DNA of 64,000 nucleotides, taken from the IMG/VR virus record IMGVR_UViG_3300022699_000224, positions 25,486 through 89,485 of that record. One strand, given 5' to 3'. Origin of the DNA: a virus. This document shows positions 14,829 through 24,512 of the stretch, piece after piece (positions within the stretch are counted from its first letter, which is position 1; every line of letters begins with the position of its first letter). The notes under the pieces were generated by a model, which saw nothing but the letters and a program-made list of their open reading frames with translations, had not been told where the DNA came from and did not search any database. Made by a program: the position numbers and the translations under genes.

Positions 14829-16310
14829 ATGAATAATAAATATAAAAAAATATTGAATCCCTTTATAAGTTCTCTACAATACGTTTTAAATGATGATAAT
14901 ATAGATGTTTATAAGAACGAACAATATATTAAAGATAGTTTAGCTAATGGAAAAATTTGGGATATTAGTCATTCAGAAGATAATGATTTTAAAAGAATAA
15001 TACAAATTTTTCATCAAACTACCCAATTAGAGAATAGTCTTGATTTTGATTTGGGAGATGAAAATTTATTCGTGCAAGAAAACGAAGATAAAACTGAATT
15101 TACTAATCAAGGTGAATTACAATTACAATTTTCTCCTTGGGCATCAACTTATGCAGGTTGGCACTTAAATGAATCATCTGGAAATATAGCATATGATTTT
15201 TCTGATAACGAAAGAAATGCAATTACTGTAAATAATCCTTTATGGATAGAAGGTAAATTAAATAATTGTTTACAATTTAATGGAATTAATCAATATGTAA
15301 ATTGTGGAGATATAGCTAATTTTGATTATGATGAATCATTTAGTTTAGAATGTTGGTTTAAAACTAAAAGTAAAAATCAAATTATACTTAGTCGTATGGA
15401 TAATAATTTAGTAAGAGGATGGCAATTAGTGCTTCATAAATCTACTTCGATTTATTTTGGATTATATCATACAACAGTCCCTACAAATGCTTTAGTTGTT
15501 TATACTGATTCTACAGGTTGGAATGATGATGAATGGCATCATATAATTATGACTTATGATGGAACTAATAGTCCTTCTGGAATTTGTATTTATATAGATA
15601 GAGAAAAACAATCTTTGATTACATATGGTAATACTTTAACAAGTTCTATAAAAAACCCTGCTAATTGTCAAATTTCAGGAAGAGATGGAGATACTCTTCT
15701 TTGGAAAGGAAATATAGATGAAACTATTATTTATGATAAAACATTAACTGTTGATGAAGTAGCAAATAGATGGAATTCAGGACAAGGAATTGAATTAACA
15801 GGATATGATATTTCTCAAGGTTGGTATGTTCATACTAATGAAAATCAAATAGATACTTCATTATGGAAAAATATAATCAATATAGGATTTACAGAAACTA
15901 AACCAACTGAAACAGAAATAAGATATTATATATCAACTGATAATAGAAATACTTGGAAATATTGGGATAATGACCATTGGAAGAGTGAAAATAATTTAGA
16001 TAATATAGATATACTAGGCAATAGTTCAAGTGAATTAGAATCTTTAAATGAAAATAATTGGATAGATATTGGTTTAACAGATACCTTTGATATTGCTATG
16101 AGTTTAAAGACTATAAATGCAGAAAATACTCCTAGTTTAAGTCAAATTGATATTGCGTATAGATTTCCAGGTAAAATTAAATGTAAAGATTCTCAAATAA
16201 GAATAGAATTAATTTCCCCAACTCTTACTAGAATTACTAATATTTCAGGTGTATTAACTAGTCCTTTAACAGATTTAAGAGCAAATATATTAATTGAAAA
16301 AAAATTATAA
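14829..16310 (+). CDS. LamG/concanavalin-like domain structural protein
   Basis: 493 residues. The N-terminus ILNPFISSLQYV (about 8-19) closely matches that of the beta-helix protein at 55085-56209, so the two may dock to the same virion site. Residues about 105-325 are a LamG/concanavalin-A-like jelly roll (GWHLNESSG, FNGINQYVNCG, FSLECWFKT, WHHIIMTYDG, GNIDETIIYDK). The C-terminal part is beta-rich. It is probably a fibre or receptor-binding/carbohydrate-binding virion protein, although it is transcribed with the left arm and not with the late genes. Confidence 0.7.
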   Translation: MNNKYKKILNPFISSLQYVLNDDNIDVYKNEQYIKDSLANGKIWDISHSEDNDFKRIIQIFHQTTQLENSLDFDLGDENLFVQENEDKTEFTNQGELQLQFSPWASTYAGWHLNESSGNIAYDFSDNERNAITVNNPLWIEGKLNNCLQFNGINQYVNCGDIANFDYDESFSLECWFKTKSKNQIILSRMDNNLVRGWQLVLHKSTSIYFGLYHTTVPTNALVVYTDSTGWNDDEWHHIIMTYDGTNSPSGICIYIDREKQSLITYGNTLTSSIKNPANCQISGRDGDTLLWKGNIDETIIYDKTLTVDEVANRWNSGQGIELTGYDISQGWYVHTNENQIDTSLWKNIINIGFTETKPTETEIRYYISTDNRNTWKYWDNDHWKSENNLDNIDILGNSSSELESLNENNWIDIGLTDTFDIAMSLKTINAENTPSLSQIDIAYRFPGKIKCKDSQIRIELISPTLTRITNISGVLTSPLTDLRANILIEKKL

Positions 16311-16321
16311 CTTAACTAATT

Positions 16322-17062
16322 ATGAAATCAATAAGAAAAATAAGTGTAAAAACAGTAGCTTTAAAAACTATTATATATAGAATTTTTATAATTTTAGTGC
16401 AAGCATTTTTTACTTTTCTTTATATTAAAAATTTTTCTAAAGCATTAAATATAAGTATAGGATGGAATGTAATTAATATAGGATTATATTTTATTTATGA
16501 ATATTTATTTGCTAAAAAGTGGGATATGACTATTCAAACTAAAGGAGCTGTTATATGGTTAACAGGTTTGCCTTGTAGCGGTAAGACTACTATAGGTAAT
16601 AAATTAGCTACTATATTAAAAAGAAAAGGATTAAATGTAGAAAGACTTGATGGAGACATAGTAAGAAAAGGTAAATTAAGTGATGATTTAGGATTTTCTA
16701 AAGAAGATAGAGATAAAAATATTAATAGAATTACATTTGTAAGTAAATTATTATCTAGAAATAAAACAATAGTAATAGCATCTTTTGTTTCCCCCTATAT
16801 ATATACACGAAATAATATAAGAAATAATGTTACAAATTTTATAGAAGTTTATGTAAAAGCTTCATCTGAAATATGTGCTAAAAGAGATGTAAAAGGAATG
16901 TGGGCTAAAGCAAAAAAAGGAATAATAAAAGGATTTACAGGATATGATGACCCTTATCAAAAGCCTAATAATCCAGAAATTATATGTAATACCGAAAAAG
17001 AAAATTTAAGTAATAGTGTTAATAAAATATTAGTCTATTTAGAGAATAAAAAAATTATATAG
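16322..17062 (+). CDS. cysC: adenylylsulfate kinase with N-terminal DUF2061 membrane domain
   Basis: 246 residues. Residues about 8-67 form two hydrophobic spans of the DUF2061 type (VALKTIIYRIF...IYEYLFAKKW). The rest is an APS kinase: P-loop GLPCSGKTT at 82-90, LDGDIVRKGKLSDDLGFS from 108, VSPYIYTRNNIRNN near 157 and GFTGYDDPYQKP near 205. It converts APS to PAPS, the sulfate donor for sulfotransferases, and four sulfotransferase-like genes lie within 6 kb. The membrane anchor suggests PAPS is made at the membrane. No ATP sulfurylase is visible, so APS would come from the host. The start has no clear Shine-Dalgarno. Confidence 0.85.
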   Translation: MKSIRKISVKTVALKTIIYRIFIILVQAFFTFLYIKNFSKALNISIGWNVINIGLYFIYEYLFAKKWDMTIQTKGAVIWLTGLPCSGKTTIGNKLATILKRKGLNVERLDGDIVRKGKLSDDLGFSKEDRDKNINRITFVSKLLSRNKTIVIASFVSPYIYTRNNIRNNVTNFIEVYVKASSEICAKRDVKGMWAKAKKGIIKGFTGYDDPYQKPNNPEIICNTEKENLSNSVNKILVYLENKKII

Positions 17063-17072
17063 GAGACTGAAT

Positions 17073-18341
17073 ATGAAAATAGGAGTAATAGGTTGCGGAT
17101 ATATAGGATTAAATACTTCATTATTTTTTGCTAAAAAGGGTATAGAAGTTATAGGTATAGATATTGATAGAACTAAAGTAGAAGCTATTAATAGAGGAGA
17201 AATTATTATTAAAGAATTAAAAGATTGGCTTCCTTTCGATAGCAAACCTTTATTTAATAATTATATAAAAGCATATACTGATAGTATTAATTTATTAAAT
17301 AGAGGAGATATAGACGTAATCTTTATAGCAGTGCCTACTGAAAAAAATGGAAAGCCTTATTTTAAATGTTTAGAACCTGTTATAAATGATATAATGATGT
17401 CTCCATGTAGAAAATCTTTAGTAATTATTGAGTCTACTTTAATGCCAGGAGTATCTGATAAATATATTAAACCTTATATAAAAAATTTTGTTGTAGCTCC
17501 TCGTAGGGATTGGTTTGATATGGAAGGTAGGAATATCGAAAATATACCAAGAATAGTAGGAGGAAATACTAAAGAAAATACTAAAAAAGCTATTGATATT
17601 TTAAAGTTAGTATGTAAAAAATTAATTCCTTGCACTTATAAAGAAGCAGAATTAGTTAAAGCAACGGAAAATTCAATAAGACATATAGGAGCAGTTTATG
17701 CTCAAGAATTAACTTTAGCTCATCCTGATATAGATATTAGAAAAGTATTAAAATTAGCATCTACGAAATGGAATGTGCCTTTTTATTATCCAAATGTATT
17801 GGGGTCTGGAGGCTACTGTATTCCGTTAAGTAGTAGATATGTAAAACAGTCAGCAAAAAATCCAAAGGATTTAACAATATTAGATAGTGTAATAAATAGA
17901 GATGATAACGTTTCAGAAATTATTGCTAATTATGTTAAACAAAGTAATACTAATTTCCCTTTAGCTTTATTAGGAATTAGCTATTTAGGAAATTTAAAAG
18001 TGGCTATATTATCAGGTAGTTTACGATTTTTAAAACACTTTAATAAATTAGATAATATTTATGTTAATGACCCTTTATACTCAAATAATGAACTTAAAGA
18101 CTATACTGGATTTTCTAAAATAGAATTAAATGAATTAAATAAAACTAAAGTGATTATTATAGGAGTAAATCACGATTTTTATAAACAAAATGTAAAAAAG
18201 ATAATAGCACAAACCCAAAATGCTAAAGTAATATTAGATATTTTTGGGGTTTTAGAACAATATCAGGAATCTTTTAAATGTCCTTATATAGTTCCAGGTA
18301 GGACTAATTGGAGAATAGATTTAAAAATATTATTAAAATAG
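17073..18341 (+). CDS. UDP-glucose/GDP-mannose dehydrogenase family protein
   Basis: 422 residues. The N-terminal Rossmann motif is GVIGCGYIGL at 4-13 with DID near 28 for NAD. The central domain carries the catalytic Glu stretch IIESTLMPG and the active-site Cys in GSGGYCIPLS near residue 252. The C-terminal UDP-binding domain contains LGISYLGN. It oxidises a nucleotide sugar to its uronic acid (UDP-glucuronate or a HexNAc uronate of the WecC type; the substrate cannot be told). It belongs to the glycan cassette. Good Shine-Dalgarno TAGGAGACTGA. Confidence 0.85.
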   Translation: MKIGVIGCGYIGLNTSLFFAKKGIEVIGIDIDRTKVEAINRGEIIIKELKDWLPFDSKPLFNNYIKAYTDSINLLNRGDIDVIFIAVPTEKNGKPYFKCLEPVINDIMMSPCRKSLVIIESTLMPGVSDKYIKPYIKNFVVAPRRDWFDMEGRNIENIPRIVGGNTKENTKKAIDILKLVCKKLIPCTYKEAELVKATENSIRHIGAVYAQELTLAHPDIDIRKVLKLASTKWNVPFYYPNVLGSGGYCIPLSSRYVKQSAKNPKDLTILDSVINRDDNVSEIIANYVKQSNTNFPLALLGISYLGNLKVAILSGSLRFLKHFNKLDNIYVNDPLYSNNELKDYTGFSKIELNELNKTKVIIIGVNHDFYKQNVKKIIAQTQNAKVILDIFGVLEQYQESFKCPYIVPGRTNWRIDLKILLK

Positions 18342-18349
18342 GAATAAAT

Positions 18350-19405
18350 ATGAAAATAAAATTAGCTATTTTTTGCGGTTGTTATGGTAAACATCCTTTT
18401 GGAGGTCCTGCTATTCGTATGCGTAATATAGCCGAAATGTTATCGGAACATAATATAGATTTTAATATCTTTCATAATCATGATTGTCATGAAGATTATT
18501 ATAGACCTGAAGCAATTAAAATAAGTAGAAATATAAATAAAGTAGATTTAAATAAGTTTAATGTTTTTTGGGTTGAACAAGATTTTAGATATGTTACATT
18601 ATTAAATAATAAAGGTATAGAACCAATTATAGGAACTAATATAATACCTAATTCTTGCCCTCAACATGCAATTCCATATATGGATGATTTAGCTAGAAGT
18701 AAACAAAGAATTAAATTAATTAATGAAACAAAACGAATAAAAACGTTAAGAGGCAAATTCTGGCTAGCTCAATCTGATTTTCAAACTAAAGAATTTAGAA
18801 AAATGGGTTTAGATGATACTATATCTATATATCAAGCAAGTAATCCAGTAAATATAAAACAATTTAAATCTTCATACGTAGATAAATCAAAAATAATTAT
18901 AGGATGGACAGGTAAAAATGTATGGCAAAAAAAACCTGAATTTTTAAAAGAAATAGCTTCTGAATTAGAAAACACTATATTTTATTATTTAAGTGAAAGA
19001 ATGAATGAGATAACTTATTTTCCAGATAACGTTAAACAGATAACAGGTAATACAAATATCCAAATGCCTGAAATTTTAAATGAATTATCAATATTTATGT
19101 CTACAAGTGTAACTGAATTACAACCTTTAGGAGTTTTAGAAGCAATGGCATGCGGATTACCAGTAATGGCTTTTAGAACTAGTAGTTTACCTGAATTAGT
19201 TAAACATAATGAAAATGGTATATTAATAGATTTAGCTAATAGAGAACATTATGTAGTAGAAATAAAAAGATTACTTAAAAACCCTGATAAAATAAAAAAA
19301 TTAGGTAAAAATGCTAGAAAATTTATTGTAAATAATTTTTCATATAAAGCATTATTTCCTAAATATAAGAAATTTTTAGAAAAATATGTAAGGATAAACT
19401 CATGA
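18350..19405 (+). CDS. GT4-family glycosyltransferase
   Basis: 351 residues, GT-B fold. The N-terminal acceptor domain begins with a glycine-rich loop (HPFGGPAIRMRN). The C-terminal donor site has the GT4 signature STSVTELQPLGVLEAMACGLPV with the E-x7-E pair, followed by LPELVKHNENGILI. It transfers a sugar from a nucleotide donor; both substrates are unknown. The ATG at 18350 after TAGGAATAA is preferred over the longer reading from 18308, which would run into the dehydrogenase. It overlaps the next gene by 4 bases. Confidence 0.82.
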   Translation: MKIKLAIFCGCYGKHPFGGPAIRMRNIAEMLSEHNIDFNIFHNHDCHEDYYRPEAIKISRNINKVDLNKFNVFWVEQDFRYVTLLNNKGIEPIIGTNIIPNSCPQHAIPYMDDLARSKQRIKLINETKRIKTLRGKFWLAQSDFQTKEFRKMGLDDTISIYQASNPVNIKQFKSSYVDKSKIIIGWTGKNVWQKKPEFLKEIASELENTIFYYLSERMNEITYFPDNVKQITGNTNIQMPEILNELSIFMSTSVTELQPLGVLEAMACGLPVMAFRTSSLPELVKHNENGILIDLANREHYVVEIKRLLKNPDKIKKLGKNARKFIVNNFSYKALFPKYKKFLEKYVRINS

Positions 19406-20004
19406 AATATAATAAAAAATTTTTAATAATAGGACATGGAAATTGCGGAACAGGTTTTATGAGTAAAATTTTACAATCAATAGGGTTTGATATAGGACAT
19501 GAATATATGGGTAAAGATGGAATGAGTTGTTGGTGTTGGTCAGTTACCGATAAGGATAATGATTATCCATTTGGTATAAAATATAAGGATAGATATAAGT
19601 TTGCTAATATTATTATAGCAATTAGAAATCCATTAGATGCAATACAAACTATAAATTATAGGGCTAATAAATCTAGATTAAGTAGGAAATTTAGAGAAAA
19701 ACATTTAAAAATTAAATTTTTTCCAGATGATTATAATAGTTCGGCTATTTCTTACTTAAAATGGTATGAATTAATATTTAAAAATCATCCAGATGCAATA
19801 AAAATTCATGTTGAACAAGCAGAAAAAGAATTAGCTAAAAAATTAGATTTAAGTTTTAAATATAGAATTCCTCATGATATAAATTCAAATAAAAATAAAT
19901 CAGGATATAAGAAAATTTCGCATAGGCAACTTATAAAAAAAATAAAACCTGAAATAGTAAAAGAAGTAATATTATTTGCTATGAAAGAAGGATATATAAA
20001 ATGA
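19402..20004 (+). CDS. sulfotransferase-like protein (1 of 4)
   Basis: 200 residues. The 5'-phosphosulfate-binding loop is GHGNCGTGF at 11-19 and the 3'-phosphate-binding segment IAIRNPLDAIQT near 73, the two PAPS-contact motifs of the P-loop sulfotransferase fold. A small size and low similarity to the three neighbours suggest a different acceptor. It would transfer sulfate from PAPS to a glycan or other hydroxyl acceptor. Four-base overlaps on both sides indicate tight co-translation. Confidence 0.65.
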   Translation: MKYNKKFLIIGHGNCGTGFMSKILQSIGFDIGHEYMGKDGMSCWCWSVTDKDNDYPFGIKYKDRYKFANIIIAIRNPLDAIQTINYRANKSRLSRKFREKHLKIKFFPDDYNSSAISYLKWYELIFKNHPDAIKIHVEQAEKELAKKLDLSFKYRIPHDINSNKNKSGYKKISHRQLIKKIKPEIVKEVILFAMKEGYIK

Positions 20005-20600
20005 ATAAATTATTATTTATTATAGGAATGAGACGTTCAGGAACTAGTATTTTACGAAAATTAATACTTAAAAATCCTGAAGTTGATTGGATAGATTTTG
20101 AACCTCAAGAGTTATTATTAGCAACTGATATAATAAATATAAATAGATATAAAAATAATGAATATTTTAATAAAGTCATACAAAGATATAAACAAGAAAA
20201 TAATAGATATATTGGATGTAAATTAGCATTAAATCCAGGTATTATGGCAATGAGATGGAAATGTTTATATAGAGAATTTCCTAAAGCTAAATTTATTTTT
20301 ATTACAAGAAATTGGTATGATAGTTATCAATCATGGTTAAGCGTAGATATGGATAATATAAGAGGAGTATGTAATTATAAAATGTATAAGGATTGGGCGA
20401 AAAAAATAAAAGATAGTTTTAGAGTATTTTGTAATGAAAATAGTAATTCAATTTTAATTAAATACGAATTTTTACTTAATAATGCTGATAATGAAATGTC
20501 TAAAATATGGAAACTATTAAAAATTCTTAAAATAGAAAATTTACAAAAGTTGATTAAAATACCTGAATATATACTAGGAAAAAAAATAGGACTAAGATGA
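20001..20600 (+). CDS. sulfotransferase-like protein (2 of 4)
   Basis: 199 residues. The P-loop-like 5'-PSB motif GMRRSGTSI lies at 9-17 and the 3'-PB motif FIFITRNWYDSYQSW near 96-110 (R-N-x-x-D-S pattern). It is the most canonical of the four in its N-terminal motif. It is a probable PAPS-dependent sulfotransferase acting in the glycan cassette; the acceptor is unknown. Confidence 0.72.
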   Translation: MNKLLFIIGMRRSGTSILRKLILKNPEVDWIDFEPQELLLATDIININRYKNNEYFNKVIQRYKQENNRYIGCKLALNPGIMAMRWKCLYREFPKAKFIFITRNWYDSYQSWLSVDMDNIRGVCNYKMYKDWAKKIKDSFRVFCNENSNSILIKYEFLLNNADNEMSKIWKLLKILKIENLQKLIKIPEYILGKKIGLR

Positions 20601-21391
20601 AATCAATATATAAAAATCTAAAATATTTTGTATTATTTATAGGATATGAAAGAAGCGGTCATTCTTTAGTAGGTGCATTGTTAGATGCACATAAGAATGT
20701 TATTATTCCTCATGAATATCATGTTTTGAAGAAATTAAAAGAAAGAGATTTCGAGACCAGAGAAGAATTATTTGATAAATTAATAAAAAGGTCAAAGTGG
20801 CAAAAAAATTGTCAAGAGGGAGGAAGAAGTCAAGGGCAAATTCGTATTAGAAATGAGAGAAAATATAGAGAAATAATTTATAAATATAATGTTCCTAATC
20901 AGTATCAAGGAGATTTTACAGAATTAAATATAATAGGAGATAAAAAAGGTGATGGAATTTGTATTGAATATGAAAATAATCCATCTTTACTAACACAATT
21001 AATGGATATAATTAAAATACCTATTAAGTATATTCATGTTATTAGGAATCCTTTTGATAATATAGGTAGAATGGGATTAAATAGAATAGATGAATATTTT
21101 ACAAGAGTTAAAACTGTAGAAAATATTAAAAGAATACATAGTATGGATGTTATAGATATATATCATGAAAATATTATTAAAAATCCAACTAAAGAATTAC
21201 TAAAATTAACTAATTTTTTAAAAATAGAAACTGATGAAAAGTGGATTCAAGATTGTGCATCTATTATATTTGATAAACCTCATCGAAGTAGATATACAAA
21301 AAAATGGACAAGAAGAAAAAAGAATAAAGTTTTAAATAATATGAAGAAATATAGTTTTTTTGAACCTTATTTACAGGAGAATTATGAATAA
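20597..21391 (+). CDS. sulfotransferase-like protein (3 of 4)
   Basis: 264 residues. The 5'-PSB motif GYERSGHSL lies at 17-25 and the 3'-PB motif YIHVIRNPFDNIGRM near 147-161. YHENIIKNPTKELLKLTNFL near 190 matches the helix that follows the substrate site in bacterial sulfotransferases (the NP-x-x-x-x-x-x-x-x-FL pattern). It is probably PAPS-dependent. It overlaps the previous gene by 4 bases. Confidence 0.75.
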   Translation: MKSIYKNLKYFVLFIGYERSGHSLVGALLDAHKNVIIPHEYHVLKKLKERDFETREELFDKLIKRSKWQKNCQEGGRSQGQIRIRNERKYREIIYKYNVPNQYQGDFTELNIIGDKKGDGICIEYENNPSLLTQLMDIIKIPIKYIHVIRNPFDNIGRMGLNRIDEYFTRVKTVENIKRIHSMDVIDIYHENIIKNPTKELLKLTNFLKIETDEKWIQDCASIIFDKPHRSRYTKKWTRRKKNKVLNNMKKYSFFEPYLQENYE

Positions 21392-22316
21392 TTATAAATT
21401 AATTATTTTAGGTTATCCAGTTAATAATCCAAAGGAAATTACATATTGTTTTCAAATGTTAACCTACGGATTATATAAATATTTTAGTAAACTATCTCAT
21501 GTGAAAGTTATACAAAAATCTGTTAAAGAAGATTTGACAATTTTGCCTAATGCAGATTTTATTATAGTTAGTGATATAAGAGAATTTTTTAATAAAAAAA
21601 ATTTAGCATTGTTAAGAACTAAATGCAAAAAAGTAATATCCTTTTTAGAAAATAGAATTCAAAGTGATTATTCTTTTTGTTTTAAAGATGCAGGTAGTAA
21701 ATTTCAGCCAAAAGAAAAATCTAAGATTATACATGCTCCCTATTTACCTGATTTAGTGAAAATACCAAAATCTCGTCATAGAAACACTATTTTATTAGAC
21801 CATATATGGTTATATTGGTGGAAACAAAACAAAAATGATTGGGAAATAAGTAAAGATATTTATAAATGGTTATATGAAATTAAAGATAAATACGAAATAG
21901 CATGTCTTGTTAAAGAACATAAAGACCATGCAGGGGATTGGTCTAAAGAACATTTAAAAGTATTACCATCATTTATAAAACCTATTTTTTCAAGTAATTA
22001 TGTAGATTATTTAAAAGCGACAGAAAAATATGAATATTTTATTTTAACCCATGCAGGTAGTTATAATTATAGTATTATAGATATGATAGCAAGGGGTATA
22101 AAAGTTTTAGTGCCAAAAATTAATAGACATTTATATGCGCCAATAGATTTAGTAAAAAGATTTAATTTTCAAATATTTAAAAATAAACACCAATTATTAA
22201 ATATATTAAAAAATAGACGCAGAGAACCATGCGCAGAATGTATTAGAGGTTATTTTTGCACTCCTATGAACGAAGTAGTTGAAATAATTGATAAAAAATT
22301 AAGGAGCTGGTTATGA
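21384..22316 (+). CDS. probable GT-B glycosyltransferase
   Basis: 310 residues. No signature is strong, but the layout is that of a two-Rossmann GT-B enzyme: an N-terminal alpha/beta half ending in DFIIVSDIREFF, and a C-terminal half with HAGSYNYSIIDMIARGIKVLVP near 235-256, which resembles the donor-binding helix of glycosyltransferases. Four Cys near the C-terminus (CAECIRGYFC) may bind a metal. The ATG at 21384, after ACAGGAGAAT, is preferred over an upstream one at 21360. It overlaps the previous stop by 8 bases. Confidence 0.55.
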   Translation: MNNYKLIILGYPVNNPKEITYCFQMLTYGLYKYFSKLSHVKVIQKSVKEDLTILPNADFIIVSDIREFFNKKNLALLRTKCKKVISFLENRIQSDYSFCFKDAGSKFQPKEKSKIIHAPYLPDLVKIPKSRHRNTILLDHIWLYWWKQNKNDWEISKDIYKWLYEIKDKYEIACLVKEHKDHAGDWSKEHLKVLPSFIKPIFSSNYVDYLKATEKYEYFILTHAGSYNYSIIDMIARGIKVLVPKINRHLYAPIDLVKRFNFQIFKNKHQLLNILKNRRREPCAECIRGYFCTPMNEVVEIIDKKLRSWL

Positions 22317-23206
22317 AACCTTGTGATGTAAAAATATATAGCATATGGGGTATTAGTTTTTGCGGTTCTACTTTATTATCATATTGTTTAGGTAAATCTC
22401 CTGATTTATTTAGTGTAGGGGAATCTCATTGGTTAAAAAATGATATAAATAAAGCTATATGCAAAATTCATGGAGTTAATTGTAATTTTTGGGATAAAAA
22501 TTTCAGAAAAAATATAGATAATAGACGTAATCCTTATCCTATGATAAGAAATAAAGCATTTCATGAATATAATATAAAAGCCTTATTATTATCAGATAAA
22601 AATGCAGATATTTATGAAACTATTATGGCTCCTAAAGGATATGAAAGAATTGATAAAGCTATTTTATTATGTAAAAATCCATATAATCATTTGGCTAGTG
22701 TATTAAGAAAACCTAATAAGAGTATGGGATTTTCTAAAGATATGACTAAAATAGAGTTAGTAAAAAAATCTTTATATAAATATAAAGTTCATTATAAAAA
22801 GGCATATGGATTATTAATATTAAAAGATATTCCGTTTATGATAATAGATTTTGATAATTTTACGAATGACCCTAATTTTTGGCTATATCGAATGTGTCAA
22901 TTTTTAGATATAAAATATACAAATGATATGTCTAAATATTGGAAATTAAATGATAAATCTCATCAATTAGGTGGGAATAGACTAGTATCTTGTAATTTTG
23001 ATTCAGAACCTATGAAAGATGTTTTTTTAGATTTACAATATAATTCTAAAGCACAAGAATGGTATAGAAAGGCACAAAGACATATAAAAACAGATAATAG
23101 ATGGATAAAAGAGTTAACAAATGAACAGAAAATAATTGTTTCGCAATCAGATGCATTAAAGACATTTAAATTATTCAAAAAATCAGCAGGCGAGGTGATT
23201 AATTAA
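22313..23206 (+). CDS. sulfotransferase-like protein (4 of 4)
   Basis: 297 residues. The N-terminal loop SFCGSTLL at 16-23 and AILLCKNPYNHLASVLR near 125-141 occupy the places of the 5'-PSB and 3'-PB motifs; the usual Arg of RNP is replaced by Lys. KSHQLGGNR near 220 is a stretch often seen near the C-terminus of this fold. It is the most divergent of the four. It ends one base into the NAD synthetase ATG. Confidence 0.62.
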   Translation: MKPCDVKIYSIWGISFCGSTLLSYCLGKSPDLFSVGESHWLKNDINKAICKIHGVNCNFWDKNFRKNIDNRRNPYPMIRNKAFHEYNIKALLLSDKNADIYETIMAPKGYERIDKAILLCKNPYNHLASVLRKPNKSMGFSKDMTKIELVKKSLYKYKVHYKKAYGLLILKDIPFMIIDFDNFTNDPNFWLYRMCQFLDIKYTNDMSKYWKLNDKSHQLGGNRLVSCNFDSEPMKDVFLDLQYNSKAQEWYRKAQRHIKTDNRWIKELTNEQKIIVSQSDALKTFKLFKKSAGEVIN

Positions 23207-23904
23207 TGAAGAGTATAGAAAATAAAATAATGAATTGGATTGGAGATAAAGTTAAAGATACTAAGACTAATGGAATAGTTATAGGTTTATCAGGTGGTAT
23301 AGATTCTTCTGTATCTGCTGTTTTATGTAGAAAAATATTGGATAAATTAAAAGTATTTGGAATAATATTACCTTGTTATTCTAATAATAATGATTTAAGA
23401 GATGCAGAATTACTTACTAATAAATTTGATATTCAGTATATAATATATCCCTTAAATGATATGTATGATAGTTTTAAATCCCATAATCCCTTATCAGATA
23501 ATTTAACCGATGCTAATTTAAAATCCAGACTTAGAATGGCAGTGTTATATTATTATGCTAACTATTATAATTCGCTTGTAGTAGGCACTACTAATAAGAC
23601 TGAATATGAAATTGGATATTATACTAAATATGGCGATGGAGGAGTTGATATAGAGCCTATAGCAGACTTATATAAAACAGAAATAAAAAAATTAGCTAAA
23701 TATTTAAAAATTCCTGACAAAATAATTAATAAAGCTCCATCAGCAGGATTATGGAAAGGTCAAACTGATGAAGATGAACTAGGTATTACTTATAGTGAAT
23801 TAGACAAACAATTAAAAAGCAAAAAATATAGTAAACTAGTTAGAGATTTAATTAATAAATCAAAACACAAACGTCAAATGCCTCCTTATTGTAAATTAAA
23901 ATGA
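23206..23904 (+). CDS. nadE: NAD+ synthetase (ammonia-type)
   Basis: 232 residues, full length for the glutaminase-less form. The PP-loop is GLSGGIDSS at 27-35. VGTTNKTEYEIGYYTKYGDG and DIEPIADLYKTEIKKLAKYL form the deamido-NAD site, and PSAGLWKGQTDEDELG is the closing loop. It amidates nicotinate adenine dinucleotide to NAD with ATP and ammonia. It lies among glycan genes but could pair with the NadM-like protein at 14153 to restore NAD. Shine-Dalgarno GAGGTGATTAATTA. Confidence 0.9.
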   Translation: MKSIENKIMNWIGDKVKDTKTNGIVIGLSGGIDSSVSAVLCRKILDKLKVFGIILPCYSNNNDLRDAELLTNKFDIQYIIYPLNDMYDSFKSHNPLSDNLTDANLKSRLRMAVLYYYANYYNSLVVGTTNKTEYEIGYYTKYGDGGVDIEPIADLYKTEIKKLAKYLKIPDKIINKAPSAGLWKGQTDEDELGITYSELDKQLKSKKYSKLVRDLINKSKHKRQMPPYCKLK

Positions 23905-24512
23905 AATTTATAACCTTTTATACAGAAGATACTATTTACGAAAAAGGGTTTAAAAAGTTATTAGAACCTTCTCTAAAAAAATTTGCGTTACCTTACTATG
24001 TAATAAAAATAAAAGATAGAGGGGGATGGGCTAAAAATACTTGTCAAAAACCAAAAATTATTTTAGATTGTTTGAATTTATTTGATGAAGATTTGTGTTA
24101 TATTGATTCTGATGCCAAAATTATTAAATATCCTGAAAAACTATTTATGATACCTAAACATTTTGATATAGCAGTGCATTATTTATCTTGGGAAAATTTT
24201 TATGGCAGGGATTCAGATAAAGGGAAATACGAATTAATAGATGGCACTATTTGGATTAAAAATAATAATAAAATGAAAAGATTTATTAAAAATTGGAAAG
24301 AACAAACAACAGATAGAGAATTAAATCATCAAAAACGATTACATAAAATGTTAGCTAATAAAAAAACTATTAATGTTTATGATTTTGGTAGAGAATATTG
24401 TTATATTATAAATACTAGTTTTGGTAAAAAACCAGCAAAAAAATTAAAAAATCCTGTTATAGTTCATTATCAATATAGTAGAAAAGCTAAAAAAGGTAAA
24501 TTATATGGCTAA
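23901..24512 (+). CDS. GT-A nucleotide-diphospho-sugar transferase-like protein
   Basis: 203 residues. The alpha/beta N-terminal half leads to LCYIDSDAKI near residues 66-75, a D-x-D metal/nucleotide-sugar motif, followed by IDGTIWIKNNN and a C-terminal HYQYSRK. This resembles phage-borne GT-A folds of the GT77/DUF-type group. Sugar and acceptor are unknown. It overlaps the NAD synthetase by 4 bases and belongs to the glycan cassette. Confidence 0.62.
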   Translation: MKFITFYTEDTIYEKGFKKLLEPSLKKFALPYYVIKIKDRGGWAKNTCQKPKIILDCLNLFDEDLCYIDSDAKIIKYPEKLFMIPKHFDIAVHYLSWENFYGRDSDKGKYELIDGTIWIKNNNKMKRFIKNWKEQTTDRELNHQKRLHKMLANKKTINVYDFGREYCYIINTSFGKKPAKKLKNPVIVHYQYSRKAKKGKLYG

